From positions 16,312,001 through 16,376,000 of the forward strand of contig JAKCOZ010000014.1 in NCBI GenBank assembly GCA_022605955.1: DNA of 64,000 nt, in the 5' to 3' direction. Below, piece by piece: positions 39,034 through 52,300 of this stretch. Within the stretch, counting starts at the first letter, position 1, and every line of letters starts with the position of its first letter. The position numbers and the translations under genes were made by a program. This DNA comes from Rallus limicola. Lineage: Eukaryota; Chordata; Aves; Gruiformes; Rallidae. Below the pieces are notes generated by a model, which did no database searches, was not told the origin of the DNA, and saw only the letters and a program-made list of their open reading frames with translations.

Positions 39034-41209
39034 GTGAAACCAGAGGTGGCTATCAGCTATCAGTTCAGTTTGTTGATGGGCTTACCTTCTGAGAACAGGG
39101 TGTACAATCAAGGATTCCCCAACATCGGAGCTTTTGTTTTTTAGGGAAACATCAGAAACCTTTTTTTCCTTTGCTGGCACATGTCTTTGAGTGTATAAAA
39201 AGCTGTAAATAACCAGGTAGAATCAAGACCTCATAGTTTATGGGAGCTGAACCCCAGGAGACCCTCAGAGTTACCAGCAGAAGCCTTCACCCCACTACCA
39301 TGCCCATTGCTGGGCAGCTGTGTTTTCCATAGGACCTCTCTGACTCAGTCACTAGCAGGAAACACAGAGCACACCAAACAATGAAGCATGGGCAATTACT
39401 GAAAATAAGTGTTCTCCATTACAAATAATTCCAGGCTATGTTTCTCTTAGTTTCCAAATTAAAAAAAACCAAAAAACCACAAACCAAAACAAACCCATGG
39501 ATTTTTTTAAAATTCACATAAATGGACTTTCAAGGAAGAAAAGCAGTCTGTAAGGCCTTGCACAGCAAACTGATTCTGTACATGGCTATATGCAGGCACA
39601 GAGCTAGTCTGTAATAAAGCAAACTGCTCAAATCAACTTAGGCACAGTGTCTTCCAAGTAGGTGTAAGATCCCCACTTAAGCCTTGAGCTATTCCAAGCA
39701 ACGCTGAAGGAAACTGTTCCCATCAGCCTGCCTTCTCAACACAATTGGTTCAGCCAAGACTTAGACCAGGAGGGGGATGCTTTGGTGGAACAAGAGAGGG
39801 TTGTGCCGGTCACTCTTCTGATGTGTGACTCTCATCAGGGGACCAGGACACCTTCTGCCCTTGCCTGGAGGTGACTGTACCTGTGGTTTAGCTGGAGTGA
39901 CTCAAGGTGTCCCCGCTGGTAGGGCTGGTCAGCCCTCAGGGTGCAACAAGGCATGAAGTGGGTGCAGGCCTTTCCACAAACTGAAATTTGAAATGCCAGC
40001 CTGGGCACCACTGCAATAGTTTTAAGGTGTCTGAGATGGACAGGCAGGTGACTGTATGTGTCCTCTTTGAGACAAAAGCTTTTTCAAGCCGTGTTTGCTG
40101 GTGAGGTTGTAAGCAACACTAAACCACTGAAACGAAGTCACTGAAGAGAAGGAATCACCAGAAACCAAAGCTGTCATGAACTGCCAACCTCGCCGCAGCC
40201 CACAGGCAGCTCTCCCATGAATGCAGAGAAGCAGTTTCAGTTCACTCTGATAGCTGCATTCCCTGTGCACTCAATTCATATTTAAACTAATTGGCACATA
40301 AAAGATGTTCCTACTTTATAGTGAAAAACCAGTGTTGAGGTGGCAAGATCTGCTAGTCCTAAGATCCCGCAGGATTGGAACCTACCAGGAATAATCAGGA
40401 ACACATTAATTTTGTTACCAGGTTAATCAAAACATGTTTTAGTCAACTTATTTCTCCAGCATGTTAAAGATATTGCCAACTAATTAAAAGAATTCTAAAT
40501 AACTGCTTTTCCTCAAGCAATTTGAATTCCAATTTCCATCTGAATAAAACTTGCTGCAAATCACTAACAAATGAACACCCAGCTAATAAGAATCCATAGA
40601 CAACTTTTCCTATTTCTTAATACAGGAAACATAAAATTTTAAGAGCTCCAACCAAAACACCAGGTTGGCAATGGCTTTAAAACTAACATACTCACATGTG
40701 TTTAGAAGTGGTAGCTCCCCTTCCTGATCGTAAGTTGCCTGCTGAAGTCTCCACATGGTTCACCTTCATGAATCATGTGCACCACGTACCCATGAGAGCT
40801 GTGGGAATGGTGGAGATCCCAGAGACCTTCTCTGGCAGGACATGCCGGGATCTGCTTGGGGACACAGTGGCAGGAGGGGATGGGCTGGTCACACACCTGC
40901 AGAGACCATCCTGCTTACACCCACAAGGCAGGCTGCAGGCCACCACATTACTCATGATTCCCATGGGCAGTCAGGTGTTGTAACCTGGGTGGGGGGTGCG
41001 CAGCTACACAGCTCCCCAACAACAGGTTGCCCACCCTTGGTACGATTCTTCTCCAGGGGGCATGAAGGATGGCCAAATGTAGTTTAAAAACTGTATGTAA
41101 TAGTGTGAAAAAACCCGTTGATTTCATTACCAACAGAGAGGGGAAGAAATCTTTCAGGGAGAGAGAGAGCAGGGAAATGTAGCCTACAGTAGAAATATAA
41201 AACAGGGTG

Positions 41210-41660
41210 AAAATTGATTATTTGAATGAAGCTTTCCCGCTTGCTGAGCTAAACCCTAATTAAATTGGCGATTCAAATCGATGTAGCCTGGTGTTGTCTT
41301 GTCATCTTAAGTCTCATATATTTTATTTACACATAATTAGTAAACTTCCTATTGCATGTCCTGGATTCTAGAATGCATGAGCAGCCAGTGAATGATAAGC
41401 AGAGAAAATGCTGCACTGCTGATTTTCCGTTGAAGCGCAAATGATGTCAAGAGAACTCAGGAATAAGCTCCAGCAATGGGGAAACTGCATCAGAGGAATG
41501 GCTCCCTGCTTATTCAGATCTTAAGCTGGGGAAGAGTCAGGAACGGTATTAGCATTAATTAGGCTGCCAACGACCATGCAGATCTCCTGCACCAAAGTGT
41601 AAAATCCCAAATTGGTACAAGCTCGTTTAAACAGAGCACTTCTGCTGTCAGAGGAGGAAT
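41210..41660. other. Candidate conserved noncoding stretch
   Basis: An AT-rich, repeat-free stretch with several homeodomain-type TAATTA/ATTAAT cores (for example near 41260 and 41558) and little simple sequence. It lies just beyond the likely EAF1 3' end. The texture resembles vertebrate conserved noncoding elements, but conservation cannot be judged from one genome. Confidence 0.25.
41322..41327 (-). terminator. Distal candidate EAF1 polyadenylation signal
   Basis: AATAAA on the minus strand, about 2.0 kb beyond the EAF1 stop codon. A proximal AATAAA lies at 42393-42398 and the variant ATTAAA at 41845-41850. Which is used cannot be decided here. Confidence 0.35.
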
Positions 41661-41844
41661 GAGGAAAGAAGAAAAAAAGAAAAAGGAGAACGATTCTGGC
41701 TTTACATCAAGTATATTTCATAATTATCTGTTAAAATATGTACCCACATCACAAAACACTTTAAAAAAAACCAGGTATTTTTAAATGTATGTACAATAAT
41801 GCAAAAATATGCCTAAATATGTATCTAATGCAAAAAATAAACCA

Positions 41845-43333
41845 TTTAATAAAATCTCCCTTCAAATGCCCCCTTGCTCTTCAACACCTTAAAAAAAAAA
41901 AAACAAAACAAAAAAGGAGCCCAGTAAACAGGAGTTAAACACAAACTAACAGACAAACAAAAGCAGCACAAAGCAGACGTTTAAGAATGGAGAGGCATCC
42001 GATTCAGCTTCCCATTCCCCTGCATTACATCACAACTATGGGGTCTGCCTCTTGTCCTATGCTGGTTGAATTTTGGTTTTAAAGAGTCAGCCTGGTGTTC
42101 AAGCTCTAAGAGACTGCCCATGACACCGATTTTACAAAAAAAGTTAATGATAACTCATCTAAGCACACTTTAAACCCCCTTAAACAGGGGTGAATTTCAC
42201 CCTAGGCAAACATTTCATGTTCTGTCTACTCCTGCCAAGCGCAGATATCCTGTCCAACAAGCAATAGGGATGAAAGGCTACCTGGACAGCTGTGGTAAAA
42301 GAGCAACTTGTGACGCTTTGCTCTTGATTGTTTAGTCATCTCTTCTTTTTGCATTTTGTAGGAAACCACAAAGAGAGCTCTGGTCTTACAGTTTTATTAA
42401 GTCCAGTGTCTGGGATTTGTAACCTCGCAACTTCACTGGTAACAGGGCTCCCTGAGTGTTTCCCAAGACTAGGTCCGAATGGCTGAGTTAAGTGAGACAT
42501 TTCCTTTGCAGAAGAAAATGCTGATCTGGTTCTCACTTGCATGTGCTCAGGTGAGCAATGTATATCCTTTATCTTGCTAGAGTGCAGTTGGTGGTACGTG
42601 AAATACAGCTCTTCTTTGCAAAAGCAATCTGAGGGGTATTCGGTATTGCTCCCTACAGGAAAGGTGGCAGGAATTGAAGCGCTATTTAAAGAAAAAAAAA
42701 AAATAAAATAAAGAAACCCCAACCTGCTTTTAAGGCACTGGTGCAGCAAGGTTTGTGACAAACATGGTTTTACGATTCCTATTTTCCAACTGTTTAAAAT
42801 TAAGTCCATTAAAATCAATCATAAATAGCAATAAAAAGGCACGAGAAAAGTCGCAAACCAAAGAAATCAACTTAGTATTGAAACTTCATTTACGACAGTC
42901 CCACTTCAGTGCAGACACAAGCTCCTACATGTTTTTTTTTTTAAGCTCATTGCTGGCTCATGCTCACCCTATATACAAAAGTACCTCCTTCCTTAAAAGT
43001 TGTGATGGGCTGAATATCTTCTACAAACAAGAAGCTTGTGGATGATATCATACAGTTACACTTTAAACGTACGTATGATGGCAAGGAACATATATTGGCT
43101 TACTGACTGTACATATCTATTTAAAAGAATAAGAATATACACAAAATATACACTTAATTCACAAAGTAAACCAGCCCTCAATATCTGCTATTTTCTAGGG
43201 CTATGCATTTCTTCTATTAAAATTCCACGCATGGAACTATCTCTGTGGCAGCTCCTCTTCATAAGCAATAGGATCACTTCAAGGTAAATTAGTTCTTCAT
43301 GTATATGTAACAGGAACAGCACAAGCTCAGCCT
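41845..43333 (-). other. EAF1 3'UTR (inferred)
   Basis: The sequence downstream of the EAF1 stop codon, AT-rich and without CR1, ending tentatively at the ATTAAA on the minus strand at 41845-41850. It could stop earlier, near 42393, or continue to about 41300. Confidence 0.45.
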
Positions 43334-43380
43334 CTAGTCATCACTGTCGCTCCCAGACTCACTCAACTGCAAGTCATTTC
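43334..43380 (-). CDS. EAF1: EAF1 coding exon 6 (terminal)
   Basis: 47 bases. The acceptor is TTCCATAG before GA. It completes an Arg codon split after the first base, then reads [14 protein letters not shown] and TAG. Acidic tail. Confidence 0.95.
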
Positions 43381-46300
43381 CTATGGAAAACAAAACCCAA
43401 CAAAACACAACAACCGAGTGGGCGTTAATTCACACTGCACGGCAATCAAACCAAGGAACAGTCACATTTACACCGGGAGATTTAAGTAAGAATGACACAA
43501 GAAATGAATGCAAACTTCACCTGTCATTTAATGGAACTGCTTTCCATGCCCAAGAACGCCAAGAGCTGCAGGGGGTTAATTCATGCTTGGATTCAGGCCA
43601 AACCACAGCCACCAAAGCTGCTCCCTGTTGGGAGAGCAGCACTCCCTGTGCTAGCACCAGTGGAAGGCATTCCTCAGCCTCCACCCAGCCAAGCTCCTGT
43701 ATATGGCTCTGGGACAAGGCACTGGGGAATTCCCTGGCTTTTCGGCTCTCTTAAAATAAGATTTTTTTGTTGTGTGTTTTAAGCCCATTTGGGTAGTCAA
43801 GTTAAGGCTTCTACAGTTCTATAAACCAAAAGGAACCTTAAAGCCATCACAACTCCAGGCTATTGGCTGAACTAGGCTGACCTATCCTGTGGTGGTGAAA
43901 GCTCCCCTCCAAAGCACAAAGAGAGATCAGACTAAAAGAGGCCAGGTTATGGATCAAACTTAGAATCTCAGACCCTGTTTTGCAGAGCACTTGTGATTTG
44001 GTCAGGTGGAGAGGATAACAGGGAGGCAAGAATCACACTTGGGTTCTGGTAACTGAACCTAGCTCTTCTGCAGCCCTGCCCTGGATTTCTTCATCTCCTC
44101 TTCCCCTTTTATGAAATAAGAACGTGGGTTAGGGGTGAATTTCCTTATGTTGATGGTCACCAGTGACTTGAATGGTTAAGGTCCTATTAATCCTTGGCAA
44201 AACAATTTCAAATCCCAAATTCTTTTGGAGTCAGAGGCTTCTTGACATCCAGTGATCTATGTAATAGTGTTGTTGTGGCCCAGGAGGAGGGGCAAAGAGG
44301 CAGCTCACCACCAGAAACCGGGAAATAGAAAGAGTCCTACTGATGTTGTTGAACTTCAGATTTCTCTTTGACATTCGTTACTTAAAAGAAGACTGACAGG
44401 CCTCTCCAGTTCTCCAGAAGGCCTTTTCAGTATTGTTTTATAATATGCTTGTCTTCTTGAAGCTGGAAACTCTGTATTTACCTCTATTTAAACTCCACCA
44501 GTTGCCTGTGGTGGGGGGGGCGTGGGGTGTGTGCGCCAAGAGGCGTACATGAACACGCCTCAGGAGGAATTAAGAACAATTTATGACAACTAAGTTCTGG
44601 TTTATTGGAAATGCAGTATTTAAACTCCACTGAGTTGGAATATACCTTATCTAACAAAGGGAAAGGGCAACACAGATGTACACTGTCTCCCCAGGGTCAG
44701 TCTCATGAGACAAAACTGCTTTAAAAAGGTTTTCTGCACTTTCTAAAGGGTGGAGGGAGTTTGTATTGATTCAGTGCTTGCAAACACCACAGCAGTAATA
44801 TTTTAACCAAATACACAGCGCTTTAAATTTCCCTTCAAAATGTGGTATTTGTAAAAATGCAGCTGAGCCCAACAGAGTACACAGTAAATACTCTGACAGA
44901 GTAATACAGCTAATAATGAAGACCACAGAGACCTGCATTTATGACCACAGGACAGCCATGCGTAGTTCACAGTTGTTTACAGACTTTTAACTGACACATG
45001 GGACAACCCCACTATTTATGTCTAATCTGTGTTTTCACATTAGAATAATTCCCATCCTCCACCACACCCCATCTTCCTGAACCGATGCTTTGCTACCCAC
45101 TCCTCCCACCTGGAGGGCTGAATCAAGGCTCAGCATGATGAACAGGTACCACAGCACTGATACCCACAGGCTCTAGACCAAACTGAAGCAATCTCCACAC
45201 CTCCAGACAGGTCTCAGCCCCGTCTGAACCCACCCACATATTTAAGCCAGTGCAACTCCCCAGGATCGCTATCTGGCAAACTGCACTTCACGGAGTTAGC
45301 CTAACATGCTAGGAAAATGAGCTGTCTCAAGCAGCTTCCCACAGCAGTAAGACTGAAGCCTTCACTTACTTAGCGTGTTCATGAGCTGATTGCTTCCTTG
45401 TGGCCTGCTGGTGCCGTTAGCAACAGCATTCCTGTTGTTATACTGCTGGTGAGGTGGCTGGGAAGGGGAAGCATGTGCCGGCTCTTCCCCCTCACTGCTA
45501 GAGCTTTCATCTTCACTCCCAGATGAGCTTTCTGAATCCGATGAGCTGCTTCCACTGCTGCTGCTCATCTGCTCGATAATTTCAACCTCTGCTCTCAGCT
45601 CTGAAATAAAAGGACATTCATCTGGTTGAGACCATAAACAGGGCCCCGTGGAATTTTGGAAAGAATGTGAAAATGCAATAGCTCTGTCAAGTATAATTTA
45701 TCACATCAAAACATCTCACATGAAAGAGAGAGACAGGAAGGAAAACCAAAAAATTCTGAAAACTTTTTTACTTAGCTAATTTTAAAGAAGCAACAGTACA
45801 GCATCAGAAAACCTTCACTTCTGCTATTATTATTATTTATATACTTTACACTCCTGAAAGCACTTTCTGTTTCACTATTTTTGACAGGTTATATGCTCTA
45901 CATACAAAGTAAGTACATTTCTTGATTGAGTTTTACAGGCCAACAGCCAGCCCATTTCTAAAAGCATCTGAAAGGGGAGAAATCTAAATCCCGTCATATC
46001 AGTGACATTTAGGCTTTTGGAAAACACAAAAAGGCAGAGGAGAGGAGCACAGGCGTATGATCACAACAGCAACTGCCTTGTCTTCAGATGAAGGTATGAA
46101 ACTGCTTCAGTGTGGTCACACAACTCATTTTAGCAAGTGGATGACATCACATAACTTTGCAATGGGACAGCTGAGAATATTCACATGTTGGGGAGTCATA
46201 ATACCACCCTAACTTGCTGTAGAGCCTACAAGTAGCCAGGAAAATATGGAGACTACTCTGAAACTGGGAAGTCATTCAAGTCAGACATGCTCCAGTTCAG

Positions 46301-49300
46301 GGCTCCCAGTGCAAAGAAACAATGAAATAATACCATGACAGCACCACGACAGCTGCATCAGAAACGGCTACTGTTGCCCAACTGACTGGTTGCTAAACAG
46401 CAATTAAGATAAGTCACCCCAAACCACACCATATTGTTAAATTTGTCATATAGTTGTATCTGGCCTAAACACTATTAGAGGACAATTCTCTCGTATCCAC
46501 CGACAAAGCTGAGTATCAAAAGACTTGGTTCACTGTGGTAGGTTTCCATGAAAGAACAATATTCACAGATACATTAAGCATCAGATGTGAAACCCTCAAA
46601 ATTTAGGCTTTTGTTGGGCTAGCAGTTCTATACACATGGGGTTAGCACTCAGCACTTGCCCTGGAGAAGTCGCAGGCTGAAGGGGTAAGATCGAAAGAAA
46701 GGAAAGACGAGGTATTAACACCTCTGCCTGATACATAGAGAACTAATGTCAGGAGTAACTGACCATAGGTCAGATGTGTGTCAGACTGAGATGAACCCCA
46801 GCTCCTCAGCCAGGGACATCCTTCTTGTGTACAGCATAGCCAGATCACGTAAAATGAGTCCTTCCTTTATGTAAAAATGGCACAACTTTAGTGCTTCTTA
46901 TCTTCAGCCCCTGCAGCAACTAGAATTCCTTTGCAATAGGACCCATTTTCCTTGGGACACTAAAGAGTAATTTTTTGTTTAAAGTTTTCAGCTTCCATAT
47001 CATTTGCTAAAGAGAGCTCCTCTAGCTCAACACATGTTGTTTGAGAAATGAGGTTTTGTTTTGCCAGTTTTAAAACCGCTATTTTCCAATTTCAAAGTTC
47101 AGAGCTCAATTTCATGTGCTATAGTTACACTGAATCAGAGGCAAGGAAGGCATATCAAAAGGGAACAACCATGTGACTAACTCCAGTTGGGTATTTCAAG
47201 TTAGTGGGGTTGTTCTTCCAACTTACTTCCTAAATCTAGATCCCTGACTAGACTGCCTGCGTTGTCTGGACTTTATTTATATGCCAGGTAAAACTTTCAT
47301 CTTCAAGACATGACAGAAGACACCACTGAGGAAGGAAGAAGATATAGTTAGGCCAGCAGAAGATAATACTTTGTACTGCAATGCCTTTCTCCCTTATTTT
47401 CACCCAACAGAAACTTACAGGCTTTAAAAATCTATGTTATGACTGAAATCTGACACACAGACAGAGGAGCACTTGTATGTCACTGCTCTTAGCCTATCCA
47501 TATTGAAGAGTTCAAATTGTAAATGTTCCCTGTGTTAAAGACTAAGAAATTCATAGGGAAAAGCTAAATAAAAATCTAAACAGGAATAAGGGTTCTTTCC
47601 CTTTAAAATGCTCTAATTTTTATACCCATCCCCCACCCCCCCAGATTTATGATGTAAAATTTCCACATACTTCTGGTGATGGAGTTGTTAAGTTACAGTG
47701 ATGGTAACAATACATTGTTAGAATATCCTGAACTGTTGCAATCACAGTCACATACAGAACGCTGTCCATACTGCAAAGATTCAATTAAAAAAAGAAAAAG
47801 TCTAGCAAAGGACAAGTGTCTGAGAATTATATACATATGCTTACAGAGCTAGAGAGTCTATGGCTGAAACACAGGAGTGTTGGCACACAGGCTGAGAAAA
47901 ACATAGCAGGTCAGAAAGCAGCATACAAAGTAGTGTGAAGGTGAAGCAATCGAGGTGATGAAAGGAAAACGATGCAACAAGAAATGTGTGCTAGAGAACT
48001 ACAAAAAAATCTAAGCCAGAAGTCTGAACTCAATACAGTAGGAGAAGAGATAACAAGGAAGGAAGTGATGCAGTCTGACGAATAGGAAAGGAAGATTAGC
48101 CTGGCTAATTTTAAACAGAATTAGAGATTAGTGTCAGATTGAAAAGTGAGGGTTTTCTGCTGGGGATGCAGAAAACCGAGAGCCCACAGAAAAGGTTTGG
48201 TTGTGAAGGAAAGGGAGAATGCCTTGGAAGAAGCAGCAAGACCCATTATGCTGAACACAGAAAGGAAAAGCAAAACAGCGACAGTAGCACAAGCTTCAAG
48301 GACAGGGCACTGAAGGGTGGCACTGGTGGAAATCAGTCTGAGCCCATCTTCTAGTCAACTGCTGCCTCACAGGCTGTCAGCTTCCCCTCAGGTTTCTCCT
48401 GCCTCTTAATTCCTCGAGCCCAGAATTCTAAACGCTGTGACTGTGCAGATGCAAAACTAGTTTTCACTAGTGCTGTGGTAGCTGCTGCATCACTAAAATC
48501 TGTCTGGCAGAACTCCAGCAGGACCACTGAGCAAGTCTGTTCAAAACCCTCTTATGTCACCCTGTCAAAGGCAGTGGCTAAGCCAATGATGACACCAAAA
48601 CCTTGTAGGAAAAACACATCTGCTTTAAAATCCTCTCATTTTTCCATTTCCCTACTTGCCTGTTAAGCTTAGTGCAGTTATAGGTATACTGAAGCCTTGG
48701 CCAGACACTTCCCTGCAGTGCCTCCACGTGTGTGTGTATATATGCTAAGCTGAACAACCCGAGTCAGATCTTTCCTACGCCTTTTTGCACTGTGAGATCA
48801 AACACCTCAGGTTTGAGGTTTAACGCACCCTTAAGGTTTAAAAGATAATAACAAGTTAGGATGTGCAGCACTTACTGTAAAAAAAAAGCTTTCTATATAG
48901 TATAGTCTTGAACACTTGCCTTAACTGAGTCTACATCATCTGAAAAGGCTGACATTGCATAGGGCACCTTATCTTTTGCATATTTCATGTTACAACTGTA
49001 GGCTTTCTTTCCAGAAAACAAAACAGCTCACTGTTTTACACTGGCAGTTGATGTGGTTTTTAGTGTAAAAAAAACCTGAAGGTTAGAAATTATTATACAA
49101 CAGAACAGCCTTTCTCAGCAGGGCTGTCTTCTGCACAGATTCACTATCAAATCCCCTAATTTCTTTTCATAATCATGTCTAAAAGGTTCTTACTACTCTC
49201 AATTCCAATAGGCTATGTGGAATTTTTTAACTTAAGACCTGACCATGGGCTGCAAGAATATCAAAGACTTTGGGGAATAGAGTCATTCAGCTTTAGGGAA

Positions 49301-52300
49301 GATAAGGTTACATGCCTATTGCGGAATGCTTGCTGTTCATAATGGCATGCAAGGTGGAGAGAAATCAGCCCGACTCTGGCAGCTTTGAGTATGTGGAGAT
49401 GGCAGCTGGAAGAGGCAGTATTTTACATTAAAGAGCAAAAAAAAATTAAATAATTTGATTGAGGTGTTTTGAGAGACAAATAGAGCACTGTGGCATAATC
49501 CTTGCACGCTGCTGCTGCTGCATTTTAGGCAAACAAGATCTGCCCAGATTTTTAAGCACTGAATTTACAGTCTCCAAACCAGAAATAACTTTCTGTGGTT
49601 TTGGGGCTTTTTCAAGTAGTATGTGCTGTAATTATGTCAGTGTAATTGAAAACATTTCTGTTGTGGTCAAATACATCTGATAAACGCTGGTTATTTCATG
49701 CACACAAACGGGTGTATTGTGTTGTATGTGTGGAGATGTTCACTGCTTAATGAAACGTTATCAGAATTAGCCAAGTATTCAAAAGAACAAACTGTTACCC
49801 TCTCTTCTGCTCCCTTCAGGCAGGAGGAAAAGATAAAAGCTTGCAGAGGAAAAGATTCCTCTGGTGCAGGACACTAGACCCAACCTCCCAAAGGCCTTTC
49901 TGCATGAAGGAGAGGACTGATTCACATCCCACATGCTCTGACTCTAGTGGTCAGGCACTGCTGTTTGGACAGCTGTATACTAGGACAGAGAACTGACCCA
50001 CCTGAACATGAAACTGAGTTCATTTCCCAGCTCATCTGTAGGGCGAGCTAAGGGAATGCACAGCTGAGGAGAAAGCAGAAACCAGTACCTTAAAACAGCC
50101 CTCCTGATGTTTAACAGGATGTGTGTCTTACCACACCCTTAAGTGGGGCATACTGGGAGCAAGAGAGTATCAGTGCCAGAAATCCTTTCAACCACTTCCT
50201 CTGGGGATTTTAAGCTCTGTGCTGTGTCCATTAAAAAAACCCACAAAATATCAGCTTTACATGTATTTTCTTGCATGCAAAGGAGGTACTTCACCCAAAA
50301 GGAAAGCTACTGCTTGAATAGGAAGAACACAGTCTCTTCACAACTTTGTTTATAAAAAGACACATTAAGGGAAGATCACAGGACTGAAGACTATGTCACA
50401 GGTTTTACAGTTAACTTTTATTCATTATTTTAATTGTAGAATGGTGCCATTTTAGGTCTACCTTTCCCAAGTGGGTTCTTGTGATATAAGTGGTTTGGTA
50501 ATGCTGATGCTCTAGATTATAACTTTTTTCCAGCATTGATTAAGAGCATATATTGTAAGCAAAAAAACTCCTGCCCAGGTATCTGTGATCTTTTTGGGTC
50601 TTGAACAACCCTCTCTATAAAACATCAAGTTGAGGTAACATTTTTAGTACAAGTCAAGTGTTCTTTTGCTTGATTTTGGAAATGAAACTCTACAGGTTAT
50701 TTATCTGGAGGTACTTTCCAATAAAAGACGAGCATGTGGCAAAAAAAAAATTACTAGGACAATTCTAAGCAAGGTGACTTATATTTTAGACTGCTAGAAA
50801 ATTGTCTTTGTAGAATAGATCTTGCACCAGACAAACCCAATTACATTACTATGCCGTGACCTTTACAACTCGCTGTATGTATCCAGAAGTGCGCCCCAAT
50901 GGCTAAGCAACTTATTACACACGACAAGAAAAGACATGTAAAATTCACAACTGATTCAACTTTTAAATTGATATATCACCTCTTATCTTTCTCCTTACCT
51001 ATTACACAGAAAACAAAAATGGCAATGCAGCTAAGGGAGCTGTAGCTAACAGACTCTCAGACGTTGATTCTGTCTGCTGACCAGCATCCAGGTATTGAAA
51101 ATACTACTGCTGCAAAAGAGTGAGGCCAGTCAGCACCTATGCAAACACACAAATAGCTTAGGAGTAAAAATGCCACCTAGTCATTACCATGAACTGAAAA
51201 AAAAATACCCTGCTAAGTAATTAACATAGTTTGGGCAATTAACATAGGCTAAGTCTAGAGGCAGAGATAGCTATATGGGTCAGAGAGGAAAGGAGAAAGG
51301 AGACCCAGAAAAAAATACCTAAGAGAAAGAACAATCTTAAAATAATTTCATCTGGCGACAGACAAGAGATACCAGAGAACCAAATAAAAATGTAAAGTCT
51401 TCCTCATTCTGACTGTGTTATCTACAGCAAAATCAGATATGACACCAGTATGAAAGGAAGGACATGGGCAAAGCAAGCATGCCCTGTCCACAGACAAGCA
51501 CTGCGATAAAGCTCTGCTTCAGCAGGAGGCTGAGTTGAGCCACTCACCCCTTCACGGTGTTTTAACAGAATCATAGCAACTGTATGGCAGATGTGATCAA
51601 AGCTGGAGAGGAGCGGTTGAGGTAAAGGGGAAGCTGCAGGGTTATTCATTCTCCCCTGCCTTCCCTTCCAGCACTACTTGGCTTGGCACAAGCTCCAGGT
51701 CTTGTGAGGGGAACACAGTCACCCAGCCCTTCCATCCCACGGGCAAATGGCTCCAACCTTACTTAGTGCAGGAAGAACTTTCACCCAAGTTACTTGATGA
51801 CATAACTAGATCTAGGAGCACAAGCTTTTGTTGTTGTTGTTGTTGTTCGAATTGCCTAAGACACCCATTCAACTTGTCTATCACTCAGCTATAGGTTTCT
51901 GAATTCACACTTATTCTGTCTTCTTTTCAGAGCAGAGAAATATCTTGGAAGAGAGAAAATTATCCAGAAAGAGGAAATTCTCTCATGCCAGAGAAAACTG
52001 CAGTATAAATATCTACGCTGGCAGAAGAAAATAAATAATTCACTAAGACACCTTAAAATGAGATATAAAGATGACAAACCAGCTGTCAAGTACTATCCTG
52101 TAATCTCTGAACATTTTGATGTTTTTATAAATTGCACAGTCATAATTTTCATTATAAAGAAGACAGACAAAACCAACTAAAACTCATGAAACTACAAACC
52201 CATCTTTACCTCTCTTAATGTCATCCAGCTGAGGCTCAGGTGAAGGATTATCTTTCAAAGGAGATGTTTTAGGTCCAACTGCTGGTTTGGTTGGGGCTCT

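Larger units (their letters stand above)
28401..41320. other. Intergenic region between MTURN promoter and EAF1 3' end
   Basis: About 12.9 kb with no exon I can support. It holds three minus-oriented CR1 copies and one small plus-oriented CR1 fragment, a hairpin-forming inverted repeat near the MTURN promoter, and several A-runs. No collagen-like frames are seen, so COLQ, the neighbour of EAF1 in mammals, is not here. No pleckstrin-homology exons of PLEKHA8, the neighbour upstream of MTURN in mammals, were recognised either. Confidence 0.6.
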